Positions 34,168 through 46,047 of a stretch of DNA of 64,000 bases are shown here, piece after piece. Under the pieces are notes generated by a model. That model was given only the letters and a program-made list of their open reading frames with translations, searched no databases and had not been told where the DNA came from. Where the stretch lies: contig NC_052509.1 of assembly GCF_014356525.2 (NCBI RefSeq), forward strand, positions 37,460,875 to 37,524,874. The letters are read 5' to 3'. A program made the translations under genes and the position numbers. Numbering within the stretch: the first letter of the stretch is position 1; each line of letters begins with the position of its first letter. The DNA comes from Nilaparvata lugens (lineage: Eukaryota > Arthropoda > Insecta > Hemiptera > Delphacidae).

Positions 34168-34750
34168 CTACAACAGAGTGCATATTGTACAATATCCAGC
34201 TTGTTTTCCCACAGCATCTTCTTTTTCATCATTTGTCGTTTCTTTTCCATTATAGCTCATCTTTTTATATATACAAAATGGAACATGTATCACTTTTTCA
34301 TAAGGATTTTCAATAATATATTTGCAATATACACATTGCAGATATGATTTCTCATGTAAAAAGTATCCATTTATTGCAAAATAGTCTGCTCTATTAATAA
34401 ATACCGAGAGCTTGAATGGTTCTGGACGATGGAAAGTTAAAACTCGTTCTTCATATTGTCGTAGAATATTATTATCGAAATTCTCCTCTTCACATGAAAT
34501 ATTATCTTCTTTGCGCCATCCACAATTTGGACTGCATCGTTCATGTTCCTTACTAGGATCGTCTGTTGCCAACCAATTTTCTAAATATACTGAACAAACA
34601 CACATTGAACAACGTCAGGTGCTCGCACAAATTAAAACCCTGTTTAGCCATATTTTGAGGTGACAACAGACTCGATTCTAATTTCCAACGATTATCAAAT
34701 GTTAATAACCTCAATCGTTCGTGCATGAAAATCTGATCCTGAGATAGCAT
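34168..34750 (-). pseudogene. BIR (IAP-like) gene, copy 1, frameshifted
   Basis: Starts MLSQDQIFMHERLRLLTFDN at 34750, the N-terminal helix of a BIR domain. The frame shifts near 34600 just at the first zinc cysteine and continues in 34605-34168. There the rest of the zinc site is intact: Cys, 16 residues, His (KEHERCSPNC), 6 residues, Cys. A second cysteine module follows (YLQCVYCKYI-HVPFC). Intact BIR domains bind caspases or other partners and block apoptosis. A TATAAAAA box sits at 34813-34820, about 63 bases upstream. The C-terminus differs from copy 2. The gene is antisense within the polymerase 5'UTR intron. Confidence 0.7.
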
Positions 34751-34812
34751 TTTTTTGCACTGTACTTGCAGCTTGTTAAATCACAACTGATTTTTAGATT
34801 AATGTTTACTTG

Positions 34813-34820
34813 TTTTTATA
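34813..34820 (-). promoter_or_regulatory. TATA-like box of BIR copy 1
   Basis: TATAAAAA on the minus strand about 63 bases before the BIR ATG, overlapping the predicted intron of the divergent polymerase gene. Confidence 0.4.
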
Positions 34821-34882
34821 TCTAATTCTGTGCCATAGTAATATATTCTTTGTTTGTTTTCAGTAACCCGCTAGTAGCAGAG

Positions 34883-37480
34883 ATGGAGCATAGCAGAGAA
34901 CACAGGGTTGGAGGCGTGAGTTCGCGAGCAATTCGCCATCGCATTTCCTTCGAAAACGTAGCACCTGACATTGAAAATGTTCTTCAAAACTCGAAAGCTC
35001 ATGTTTTCGAGATAATAAGAGAACACACTGCACATTTCGAAGGAAATGTTAAATGGTTTTTAGTATTAAATGTATTATTGTATAAGATGGTAGTTTTAGA
35101 ATCAGAGGAATCCGAAGCTGTTTCATCTATTGTGAATCTTCATAGCTACTTGGCCATAGGCATGAATGTCTTGGAGAGTTATGACGAATTGAATGAACAA
35201 TTTATGTTAGCAGTTAGGAAAATTTCAAGTTCATTCGATAACTTTGTTCGATTTGGGAGTGGGTGGGTGTTGAAGAAGATCGAGTCGCTTGATGTAAATG
35301 TGATTAGATATAATCCAATATACACAAGCAGTTATATTCAAACACCCCAGTTCATCAAGAATAAGACATGTATTATCAATGTCAAAAATCTTTCTGATAA
35401 AAAGTGTTTTCTGTGGAGTGTTCTAGCCTATTTTCACCAGAAACCAAATAAATCAAAATTAACGGTGAAATATTTGAGCAAATTTGCTCACAGGCTGAAC
35501 ACTCGCGGAGTTAATTTCCCAACCACCGATCGCGACATAAAGAAATTTGAAATTCTCAATACAGACATCGCAATTCATGTTATCGCGTATGACAACAAAA
35601 AGTTTTTCCCCTATCGAACAAGCATATTCTGTATGCGTAAATACCAAATTAATCTTTTAATGTTGAAAGGCGATGCAGGAAAAACTCATTTTTGTTTAAT
35701 TAACACCGCGAACGGGAAAAACGGATTGACGCGTCTTCTTTCTCACCTTTCGAAAGCTAAAGCACAAGTAGATGTTTGTAATTTCTATTTTCACAGATTT
35801 ACAACAAACAAATCTAAAAATTGTGATGGGAAAGCAAATTTGATGAGACATCTAGAGCTTTGTTCAAAGTTCCAGTCTCAGAGAACTTCATACCCAAAAC
35901 GAGGTGAGACAATCAAATTTAAAAAACTCGGTTCGACTTTGAAGAAAAAGTATACAATCTACGCGGATTTGGAAACATTTGTTGTGAATATGGATGGTAA
36001 TGAATCTGAGGATGTACCTATCACCAGAAGTTACACCAAGAAAACGGCATATCATATTCCATGCGGGTATTGTTTCGTTGTAATTGATGTGAATGGAGAT
36101 ATCGCGTAGGGGCCAGTACTCTATAGATCGAGTAATATCAATGAAAAGATCATGGAGAAATTTCTCAAGGAAATAATCGAACTGGGTGATTTATTGAGTG
36201 CAGATATAAAATGTGAAATTCCGATGGAGCATTTAAGTGATCGTCAGCAATGCGAATTTCAAAACGCTGATAAGTGCTGCCTTTGCGATGAAGTTTTTAC
36301 CGAAACAGACACAAAGGTACGCCATCATGCACATGAAAATGGAAAGTTTTTGTGTGCTGCTCATGTGTCGTGTAATTTAAATACTCGAACTGACGATACG
36401 ATTAGCTGTTACTTCCATAATTTTAGCGGATTTGACATTCATTTTATTCTAAAAGCTCTCGGAAAATGTAAAAAAGAAATTTCCTGTATCGCCAATACAT
36501 CAGAAAGATTTTTGACATTGACAGTGGGAAAAATCAAGTTTTTAGATTCATATAAATTTATGAATGAATCTTTAGAAGTATTAGTGCGCAACTTGGTAGA
36601 TAGTACAGATATGGAATCGAAGTTCAAACATCTGTTTTCAGTATTTAATAACCCCGATCTCGAACATAGGCAACTCTTGTTAAAAAAAGGAGTATATCCC
36701 TATTCATACATATCTTGCCCTGAAAAATTCGCTGAGACTTCTCTCCCTCCGATAGAATGTTTTTATAATGATCTTAACGATACACCCCTCTCCCCAAAAG
36801 AATATGAGCATGCACAAAGAGTGTTCTCAACATTCAAGTTGAAATCTCTCGGCGAGTATCATGATTTCTATCTGTGCCTAGACGTCATGCTATTAGTTGA
36901 GGTTTTCGAAGAAATGAGGTCAACGCTTTTTAGGTCATATGGCCTCAATGTGACTCATTTTCTTTTGCTTGCTCATTACACTTGGAATTGTATGTTAAAG
37001 TTCACCCGGGTTGAACTCCAATTGATTAGCGATCCCGATATACATCTATTGTTTGAATCAGGAATGTGCGGTGGTGTTTCGTTTATTGGCAAGCATTATT
37101 GCGAAGCCAATAACAAACACATCCCTGACACATATGATCCCACAAAACCAAGTAACTATTTGCTTTATATAGATTGTAATTCTTCGTATGCGCACTCTAT
37201 GAATCAATTCTTACCTTATGGAAATTTCAAGTTCCTCTCAGAGGAAGAAATCCATGCTCTTGACTTTACAAATTTGGAGAGTGAATCAGAAACTGGTTAT
37301 GTAATTGAATGTGATCTCAAGTACCCACAGGAGTTACATGATATGCATGCCAATTTCCCTCTCGCTCCACTTCATCAAATTCCTCCTAGCGAATTGTTCT
37401 CTGAGTACCAAACCAATGAGAATGGTCAAACTCTGACTAAAAAACTCATGAACACACTTTTTGATCGAGAGAGGTACATT
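34883..37480 (+). pseudogene. Family-B DNA polymerase (Polinton/Maverick type), copy 1
   Basis: The start chosen is ATG 34883 (MEHSREH), because copy 2 aligns there and an acceptor lies just before; an ATG at 34850 is inside the predicted intron. The N-terminal region carries the typical SGWVLKKIESLDV and CFLWSVLAYFH. Exonuclease motifs follow: YADLETF (Exo I), FSGFDIHFILKAL (Exo II), YHDFYLCLDVMLL (Exo III). Then comes polymerase motif A, YIDCNSSYAHSM. A TAG at 36107-36109 is the only internal stop; copy 2 has a His codon there. Homology ends near 37480, before motifs B and C, so the palm domain is incomplete and the protein inactive. These enzymes replicate Polintons and related viruses by protein priming. 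Confidence 0.85.
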
Positions 37481-37519
37481 GTTACATTTACTCAAACATT
37501 CTATATTTTTGAATAGCAT

Positions 37520-37913
37520 CCCACCTCTTGTGATGCTTATTGATTTCTAATATTATCAGTTATTAAATATTTCATTGTTTTCACAGCATTGGAGTGCTCA
37601 CCTCACAACTCGGTTTCCGTCATAAGCAGTTGAGCTCTCGTCAAGGCAACATACCTGAGAGGTTACCGCACAATCCGAAAAGGAAGCATAGGCCGGATAG
37701 CCATCTATCTATACCTGCACATCTATAGCCGAGGAGATATCTGACATTCACACATCAACCAACACATGTAAGTACATTTTTACTTTGATTTTATCCTCAG
37801 AGGGGAGTCGGAGGAGAGGAAAATTGTCCTCTGATGACAAATTTTTGTCATCGGAAGACAATTTTTGTCCTCAGAGGGGAGGATTTTTGTCCTCGGAGGG
37901 GAGGATTTTCTGA
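37520..37913. other. Junction between the two modules
   Basis: Contains an acceptor-like TTTTCACAG at about 37580, a GC-richer block that may be the 5'UTR exon of polymerase copy 2, the donor at 37768, and GGGGAGGA(T)TTTTGTCCTC repeats (37800-37910). Confidence 0.4.
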
Positions 37914-38572
37914 CTAATCTTCTCCTTCTCCTTCTTTCTCGCACTCTTCATATAAACAAAACGGTAAATGTATTACTTTTTCAAATGGATTTTCGATAAT
38001 ATATTTGCAATAGACACATTGCAGATAATGATTTTTATGTAAGAAATAACCATTTCTCACAAAATAGTCTGCTTTATCAGATAATGATTTACAATAGTCA
38101 CAATGTAGATGACAATGATGATTTTCAAAATAAAAGTTAAAAGTTAAATATCTTTCTTCATATTGACGTAGAATATTATTAACGAAATTCTCCTCTTTAA
38201 TTGTTATATTATCTTTCCTTCTCAATGCACAGTTCGGACTGTACCTTGCATGTTCTATTGCTGGTATGTCACTTTCTTCCCATTTTCCCAAATAAATTGA
38301 ACAAAATACACAGTGCACAATGTCTGGTACACATGCGAATATAAATCCCTCTTTTGCCATGTTTTCCGCTGACAAATGCTGAGAAGATTTCATCCATCTT
38401 TTATCAAAAGTTAATAATCTCAATCTTTCATGCAACATTATCTGATCCTGAGATAACATTTTCACATAGCGTTCTTCTACCAATGCTAATTCACAACTGA
38501 TTTAAAAACATGCAGTTGTACTCTATCACTCTAATTCTATACCATCCTGATCGTTATTCTTTTGTTTTCCAG
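37768..38572 (+). other. Predicted 5'UTR intron of polymerase copy 2
   Basis: Donor ACACAT|GTAAGTAC and acceptor TTTGTTTTCCAG, 805 bp, 24 bases before the ATG at 38597. It contains BIR copy 2 on the opposite strand, as in copy 1. Confidence 0.55.
37914..38483 (-). CDS. BIR (IAP-like) gene, copy 2, intact
   Basis: An open frame of 189 codons; the ATG at 38459 (MLSQDQIMLHERLRLLTF) matches the start of copy 1 and is the more likely start, giving 181 residues. The BIR zinc ligands are complete: CVFC, 16 residues, His (IEHARYSPNC), 6 residues, Cys. A second cysteine-rich module (CDYCKS, LQCVYCKYI, HLPFC) follows, then an acidic tail. There is no RING finger, so it lacks the E3 ligase part of cellular IAPs. 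Expected role: inhibit apoptosis for the element that carries it. A TATAGAAT sequence lies about 55 bases upstream of the first ATG. The gene is antisense inside the predicted intron of polymerase copy 2. Unlike the polymerase, it has no break. Confidence 0.8.
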   Translation of the reverse strand: MVEERYVKMLSQDQIMLHERLRLLTFDKRWMKSSQHLSAENMAKEGFIFACVPDIVHCVFCSIYLGKWEESDIPAIEHARYSPNCALRRKDNITIKEENFVNNILRQYEERYLTFNFYFENHHCHLHCDYCKSLSDKADYFVRNGYFLHKNHYLQCVYCKYIIENPFEKVIHLPFCLYEECEKEGEGED

Positions 38573-38596
38573 AATCTAACAACATCATCATCATCA

Positions 38597-41143
38597 TGTC
38601 GAGGGAATGCAGACTACGTGGCGTGAATTCCAGCGCGGTCCGCCATCGTATTAACATTGAGGATCCCGAGGAAATCAGCATCGAGAACATGCTCGAGAGG
38701 TCGAAAATGCGATGTTTCGACCTCTCATTCTGAGAACGTGCTCGAGAGGTCGAAACGTCGCATTTTCGACATAATTAGGGAGCATGCGGCATGGCATGAT
38801 GGCAATGTAAAATGGTACATTGTGTTAAATGTTTTATTGTATAAATTAGTGGTGATGGATGACGGGGTTAGCAAGTCTGTCTCATCTCTCGTCAATCTTC
38901 ATAGTTACTCCAACATAGCACTGAACGTGCTTGAGTATTATGAAGATTTTAATGATCATTTCATGTTGGCTATAAGAAAAATCCTGTCATCTTTTGAGAA
39001 CTTTGTTCGACATGGCAGCGGTTGGGTGTTGAAGAAAATTGAGTCACTGGATGTGAACGTGATTAAATTCAATCCAATATTCACATCCAGTTTCATTTAA
39101 ACACCCCAGTTTCTTAAAAACAAACATTGCATTATAAATGTCAAAAATCTGTCTGATGAAAAATGCTTTTTATGGTCATTCCTCGCATATTTCCATCAGA
39201 AACCAAAGGAGTCACACCTGACTGTAAAGTATTTGAGCAAGTTTGCTCACACACTTAATATGCAAGGTGTAAATTTCCCGGTGATGACACGCAATATTAA
39301 GAAATTTGAAATACTGAATCTGGATATTGCAATTCACGTCATTGCGTATGACAACAAAAAGTTTTTCCCCTACCGCACGAGCATTTTCTGCACTTGTAAG
39401 CACCAAATTAATCTTTTAATGTTGAAAGCTGATGCAGGAAAACGCATTTTTGTTTAATTAATACCGCGAACAGGAAAAACGGATTATCGTGCCTTCTCTC
39501 TCACCTTTCAAAACACCACAGTCAAGTACACATTTGTAATTTCTGTTTTCATAGATTTACATCGAACAAATCTAAAAATTGTGATGGCAAAGCAAATTTG
39601 ATGAAACATGAGCAGCTTTGTTCCAAGTTTGAATCACAGCGTGTTTCATATCCTAAACGCGGAGACACAATTAAATTTAAGAAACTAGGCACGACATTGA
39701 AGAAAAAGTATACAATTTATGCAGATTTAGAAACTTACGTTGTTAATATCAATAATAATAATGATGATGATGAATCAGATTCCGATGAGATTACTCATAG
39801 CTATACAAAGAAAACAGTGCGACATATTCCCTGCGGGTATTGTTTTGTTGTTATCAATGTGAACGGGGAAATCGCTCACGGACCTGTACTCCATAGATCG
39901 AGTAATTTAGATGAAAAAATCATGGAGAAATTTCTTCAGGAAATTACAGATCTCGGTGACATTTTGTATGAGGATATGAAACACGAAATTCCGATGCAAC
40001 ATTTATCCGAAAGTCAAGAGTGCGAATTTCAAAATTCGGTAAACTGTGGACTTTGCGCCGTACCGTTCTTAGACACTGATATTAAATGTCGTCACCACGT
40101 GCATGAAACCGGAAATTACCTATGTGCAGCCCACGTTTCTTGTAATTTATCAGCTGGTACTCCGGAGTACATTTCATGTTATTTTAACAATTTCTCCGGG
40201 TTTGATTCGCATTTCATTCTGAAAGCGCTCAGTAAATGTAAAAAAGAAATTTCCTGCATCGCGAATACATCAGAGAGATTTTTGACACTTTCAGTAGGCA
40301 AAATTAAATTTTTAGATTCCTACAAGTTTATGAGCAAATCCTTGGAAGTATTGGTGCGTAATTTGGTAGAGAGTACAGACATGGAAACGAAGTTCGAACG
40401 TTTATTTTCAGTGTTTAATGACCCGCCACGCGAACACAGACATCTCTTGTTGAAAAAAGGAATATATCCTTACTCATACATGAGTTTTCTTGAAAAATTC
40501 GCGGAAACATCACTTCCTCCCATTGAATGTTTTCATAATGATTTAACTGATACACCTCTGTCTCGCAAAGAATATGAGCATGCACAAAGAGTGTTCTCGA
40601 CATTCAAACTGAAATCACTCGGTGAATATCACGATTTCTATTTATGTTTGGATGTGTTGCTATTAGCAGAAGTTTTTGAATCTATGAGGTCTACGCTTTT
40701 TAGCTCATACGGCCTTGATGTCACTCATTTTGTTTCCCTCACGCACTTTACCTGGAATTGTATGTTGAAGTACACTAAGGTTGAACTAGAGTTGATCACA
40801 CATCCTGACATGCATCTCACGTTTGAGGCGGGGATGAGGGGCAGAGTCTCATTTATCAGTAAACGTTATTGTGAGGCGAATAACAAGCATCTACCTGAGA
40901 CATACAACCCCTCAAAACCGAGTAATTATCTCCTTATATTGATGCGAACAGTTTATACTCGGAGGCCATGAGTCGAAACTTACCTGTTGGAAATTTCAAA
41001 TTCCTCACAGAGGAAGAAATTTCCAAGCTTGATTTCGCGAATTTGGACAGCAATTCAGAAACTGGATATGTAATAGAATATAATCTCAAGTATCCGAAAG
41101 AGTTACATGATAAGCATGCCAGCTTCCCACTCGCGCCTCTCCA
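38597..41143 (+). pseudogene. Family-B DNA polymerase (Polinton/Maverick type), copy 2, 5' segment
   Basis: ATG 38597 opens MSRECRLRGVNSSAVRHR. A 49-bp local duplication with an inverted part (38683-38755) shifts the frame. A TAA at 39098-39100 replaces the Gln codon of copy 1; one-base deletions near 39443 and 40938 shift it again. Exo I (YADLETYV), Exo II (FSGFDSHFILKAL), Exo III (YHDFYLCLDVLLL) and motif A (YIDANSLY, across the last frameshift) are all recognisable. At 41143 it is cut by a LINE flanked by TCTCCA. Overall similarity to copy 1 is high but with many changes, so the copies are not recent. Confidence 0.85.
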
Positions 41144-44100
41144 GTGCCCTGGATGAATGAAGAGATACTGATTGCCAGACGTGAGCGTGATAAAGCCAGA
41201 AGAGTATTTAAAAGGACCAGCAGCCAGATAGACTTTGTGGTCTTTAAAACTTGGAGAAATCGTGTGAAATCTATGAGTCGCAATCCAATCGCTCCTGCAG
41301 ACTGCAGGCCCATCCATATTCTGTGTTCCATATCTAAGGCACTGGAGAGAATTGTGCATGCTCAGGTAAGTCAATATCTTTCAAGTTTTGACTTCTTTTC
41401 GAATTTCCAGTCTGGCTTCCGCCAAATCATAGCACATGTACTGCTCTCTTGCGCATAACAGATGACATACGTGCAGCTATGGATAAAAGATTACTCACGT
41501 TACTTATTCAGTTCGACTTGAGCAAGGCATTTGATAATGTTTCTCATGCCTTGCTAATTCATAAGCTGAAGTATCATTGCCACTTCTCCGATTCTGCAGT
41601 AGCATGGTTCTCCTCATATTTGTCCACAGATTTCAGGCAGTATTTGGTAGCTGTGGTGATTCCTCTAATTGGAGACCAGTTTTGAGAGGTGTTCCTCAGG
41701 GCTCTGTGTTGGGACCCCTTCTCTTCTCTGTTTTCATCAATAATGTTTCCTCTGTTTTCTCAAACTGTTCTTATCACCTATTTGCTGATGATCTTATGAT
41801 CTACGCTCACTGTTCAAAAGAAAGAATTTCAGAAGCAGTTCAGTCCATGAACCAGAATATTGAGTCACTCCTGCAGTGGACTGATGCCCATCAGCTGATC
41901 CTCAATGCACAAAAGACGAAAAGCATCATTCTTGGCTTCCAACTCTTCTGAGCAGATTTGATCAGGAAAGACTCCCGGCTATCACTGTTGCAGGAAATGT
42001 TGTTCCCTACCTGAAGAGTGTGCGAACTCTTGGACTGTATCTAGACCAGAGTCTTAGCTGGAAGGAGCAGACCACTCATGTATGTAACAGAGTGTTTGCA
42101 GGCATGCACCAGCTCAAACGTCTGAAACATTTCCTGCCTCAAAGCACATGTATCCTATTGGTCAGATCATTAATAATACCCTTTCTTGATTATTGCTCAA
42201 CCGTATACGTTGACCTGACAGATGAATTGAATGGTAGGATGCAGAGATCCCTCAATTATGCAATAAGATACATCTACGATGCCAGGCGGGATGAGCATAT
42301 AACGCCTTACTTTATGAAACTGGAATGGCTGAAACTCAAGAATCGAAGGAAATATTTCCTTTTGATTCTGGTATATAAAATAATTGTGAAAAATGAAGGA
42401 CCATGCTATCTGCGTAACTCATTCACTTTGTTATCATCCGTTCATACTGCTCGTCAAACCAGGTCACATCAGTTCACTCTTCAAATTCCTCATCACCGTA
42501 CATCCATATTCAATTCGTCTTTCATCACAACAGCAAGCAGAGAGTGGAACGCCCTTCCAACTCACATTGTGTTTTCCACGTCTCTCTCCCTGTTTAGAAA
42601 AGATTGCACGCTCATTTGCTTATGATTGATGAGTGGACTAGTCCTTTAACGATTATCTGTTTTACATTGATCCATACCATATGAATATTAAAAATTTGTC
42701 TTCCACATCCATTTATAAATAGTTTATAGGTATTATTTAACATCTGACAGTACCGAAGAAGAAATAAACAATTTTTATGAGTCAATAGAAGAGGCAATAA
42801 TCCAGAAGCAAACAGGAGAAAGACTTATCCTCATGGGAGATTTTAATGCACAGGTAGCAAGAAATAGTAATGGGGAAGCTAGCATCATCGGAAACGAGAG
42901 AGGGGAGATGATGTTAGACTTTGCTCAGAGTAAGAATCTTATAGTAGTGAACACACTCTTTAGCGGGAACATAGAAGAGAAATGGACGTGGAAATCCCCA
43001 TCTGGAGGTCTGTACGAGCTCGACTATTTCATGGTGGAGCAGAATAATAGCCCTGTCCGAAACCTAAGAGTGATTGAAACATTCAAATACGACTCCAACC
43101 ACAGATTGCTGATGAGTGAATTAAAATTACATAGGAGAAGGTTCTTTATTAAACAGAAAATCACAAGATTGGATCAGACATGTTATGAGAGATTGTTGAA
43201 AATTTAACTGAAGAGATTAGAAAACAAAACATATCCCAAATAGAAGTATTGAGGAAATATATAACTGTATCGTACAATCTATTAGAATAGCTTCCAACAA
43301 ATCTAAAAGAGCGCAGTATAGAGAAGAAGAAGCAAAAGAATCTCATCTGAACAATGGAATTGATTGAGGAACGTGAGAGGTTGAACAGGATTGTATCAAA
43401 GACAGAAGAGGAAAAGGAAGAGCACAGAAATCTTAGAAAACAAATAAGAAGAAGAATCAGGAGAGAGATAAAGGATTTTGAAGAGGATGTAATAAATTCA
43501 GTCATGTTGACGACTGGGTCAACTAAAAAGATAAATCAAGAACTGAGTACTACAAAAACAAAATGGATCGCTAAATTAAATACTGATGATGGCATCACAA
43601 CGGCAAGAAATCAAATCATAGATCACGTCTCTGAGTTCTATAAAGAATTATATAAGAGGGACACCACGCATGAAATCCAACAAGTGATTGAAAATCAACA
43701 AACAAACGGCAGTGATTCTGAAGATTGGAGATAATAGAGGCAGAAATAATAAATGCTATAAAAAGCCAAAAGAAAGGAAAAGCACCTGGCGAGGACGGAA
43801 TAACAAGCGAATCATTGATAATAGGAATACAAAAACTCCTGCAACCCCTTAATTGTTATTCAACAAAATCCTGCGCGAAAAATCAATACCTTCAGCATGG
43901 AGAAGAAATAAAGTAATTATATTGTTCAAAAAAGGATCAAGACTGGATATAAAAAACTATAGACCAATCACTCTCCCCTCAGTAATTTATAAGCTATTCG
44001 CTTCAATAATAAAGAACAGATTGTTGAATAAATATACGAAAACCACCCCACCGAGCAAGCAGGATTCAGACCAGGATACTCCACAACTGACCATCTTCAA

Positions 44101-45853
44101 ACTGCAAATCAGATCATAGAGAAAGCCATCGAATACAACATACCACTCTACCTAGGTCTTGTGGATTTCCACAAGGCGTTTGATAGTCTCAATCACAGCA
44201 GGATGTGGGATGCCCTAGAGGAGTCTGGCATTGACATAAACTACATAGAAGTAATCAAGAGTTTATATGAAAATACAGTAATCTATGTAGAGCTGGAGAG
44301 ACGAGGAAAAGACATAAAAATCGAAAAGGACTGAAGCAAGGCTGCCCACTCTCTCCACTCATCTTCAATTCCTGCTTAGAGTACATATTCCGCAGATTAA
44401 ACTGGGAGGAAAAGGGACTCCGAATCAATGGAAGAAAACTGTCAAATCTAAGATTCGCGGACGACGTAATGTTGGTGTCAGAGAGCGCTGAGGAAATGAA
44501 GGGAATGCTCATGGAACTGATTGACGCTAGTGAAGTGATGGGCTTACACCTAAACGCTCAGAAAACGAGGTTAATGACAAATTCCGAAAAAACTAGGATT
44601 GAAGTAAACTGTGGCAACATTGACTATGTGGAGGATTACGAATATTTAGGCCAAATATTGTCTTTCACAAACAGAGCATCCAAAGAAGTCAAGCACAGGA
44701 TTGATAAGTCATGGAAGAAGTATTGGTCGTTGAGAAGAATATTTAAGGGCGACTATTCCAACACCCTTAAAGCCAAAGCATTGACCATGTGCATATATCC
44801 TGCGATATTATATGGAGCGCAAACATGGGCACTCACCGAGTACTTGGACAAGAAACTAGAAACTACTCAAACAAAAATGCTACGTAGTATTCTTCGTATT
44901 CGTCTGAACCAACGCACAAGAAACACCGACATACTAGGAAGAATGCGCGTAAAGTATCTTCAGAAAGAGGCTCACGTATTGAAGTGGAAATGGGCAGGCC
45001 ACGTCGCGAGAATGGATAAAGACCGCTGGACCAGAATTTGCACTGAATGGGTGCCACGAGACAGGACCCAATACGATGGAGGGACGAGCTGTGCCAGAGA
45101 GTAGGAGATGCTTGGGCAACCACTGCACGAGACAGGCAACTTTGGAGTAAAATAGTGGAAAAGTTATAAATTATTATAGCAATCTAGAAGAAGCCAGACA
45201 ATGATTACGAGAAAAATTTAAATACAAATTGTAAATCTGTAAATATTCGAAAATTTTTGCCAACCACAATTACCTCATAAAGAGAGGCTTTTGTTCAATT
45301 AATGAATGTAAATAAAGCTTTTATTATATTATTATATTATTATTATTTTATTATTATTATTATTATTAACACACTTCATTATAACATGTATTACTTTGAT
45401 TATTTTTGTTTGATAGTATAGCCTATAATTATTATATAGATACATTTTTTTTCTCCACTGTTTAATAACAGTTCAAATTTTTTTTTTCAAGGAATATCAA
45501 TGCAAGTTTTATTCTCTTTTCTATCTACTAATTTGCTGAAAATGTATTTAACTTCTTTTTCTGTTGTAATTTTCATTCTGCTGGTATTGATTGAGTGATG
45601 GAATCTGTTATTGCTTGTTGTTAATGCTGCAGTAATTATTTTCTAGTTTTTTATTGTAGTTTAATATTCTTCATTTCATTATAATTAGTATTAATTATAA
45701 TTAATATTTTATTGTAATCTCATTACCTATTTAATTCTAAGTTCTTAGAATATTTATCTTTAGTTTTTACATTCTATTATTTTTGTGATGTTATGTTTTG
45801 TTGTAATGTGCAATGGGTCTTACTAGACCTAGCACTCAATAAAAATCAATCAA
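41144..45853 (+). mobile_element. CR1/L2/Jockey-like LINE inserted in polymerase copy 2
   Basis: Flanked by TCTCCA (41138-41143 and 45854-45859), a 6-bp duplication. Starts with the end of the endonuclease-RT linker (PWMNEEILIARRERDKARR), is internally deleted, then has RT motifs over shifting frames: PADCRPIHILCSISKALERI, QFDLSKAFDNVSHALLIHKL, GVPQGSVLGPLLFSVFINNV, catalytic FADDLMIY (41783-41806), and a C-terminal frame 42020-42625. The 3' part resumes after a nested RTE LINE, at about 45366, and ends AATAAAAATCAATCAAT. Degenerate and immobile. Confidence 0.8.
42739..45365 (+). mobile_element. RTE-clade LINE nested in the other LINE
   Basis: 5'-truncated inside the endonuclease (MGDFNAQVAR, LYELDYFMVEQNN at 42833-43060). 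RT follows in several shifted frames: KKGKAPGEDGITSESL, NYRPITLPSVIYKLFASI, LVDFHKAFDSLNHSRMWDAL, LKQGCPLSPLIFNSCLEYIF, catalytic FADDVMLV (44455-44478). The RTE-type C-terminus (ILYGAQTWALTEYLD, WKWAGHVARMD) ends about 45170. The 3' end is a (TTA)n microsatellite at 45327-45365, as usual for RTE. TATTATTTAACA-like sequence at both borders may be the target duplication but is obscured by the microsatellite. Confidence 0.85.
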
Positions 45854-46047
45854 TCTCCACCAAACACCTCCACATGAATTGCTGTCAAACTATCAAACAA
45901 ATGAGAACGGTCAAACTGGAACCAAAAAGCTCATGAACACACTTTTTGACCGTGAAAAGTACATTGTCCACTACCTCAATTTAAAACTCTACCTTCAGCT
46001 CGGTTTGCAATTAATGAAAGTACATTGCATAATTAGCTTTTCCCAAT
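45854..46047 (+). pseudogene. Polymerase copy 2, middle segment
   Basis: Starts in the second TCTCCA and continues the copy-1 alignment (TPPHELLSNYQTNENGQ, KLMNTLFDREKYIVHYLNLK) to the CAAT at 46044-46047, where the Academ-type transposon interrupts it. The codons on both sides of each insertion fit together, so both insertions hit a continuous gene. Confidence 0.85.

Larger units (their letters stand above)
34049..34863 (+). other. Predicted 5'UTR intron of polymerase copy 1
   Basis: Donor GCAT|GTAAGTATG and acceptor TTTGTTTTCAG (34863), 815 bp, ending 20 bases before the polymerase ATG. The BIR gene lies entirely inside it on the other strand. Copy 2 shows the same design (37768-38572, 805 bp). 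Confidence 0.55.

Noticed and set aside
41144..45200. Reverse transcriptase fused to the polymerase as a chimeric gene
   Set aside because: A TCTCCA duplication and restoration of the polymerase frame across the site show simple LINE insertions.
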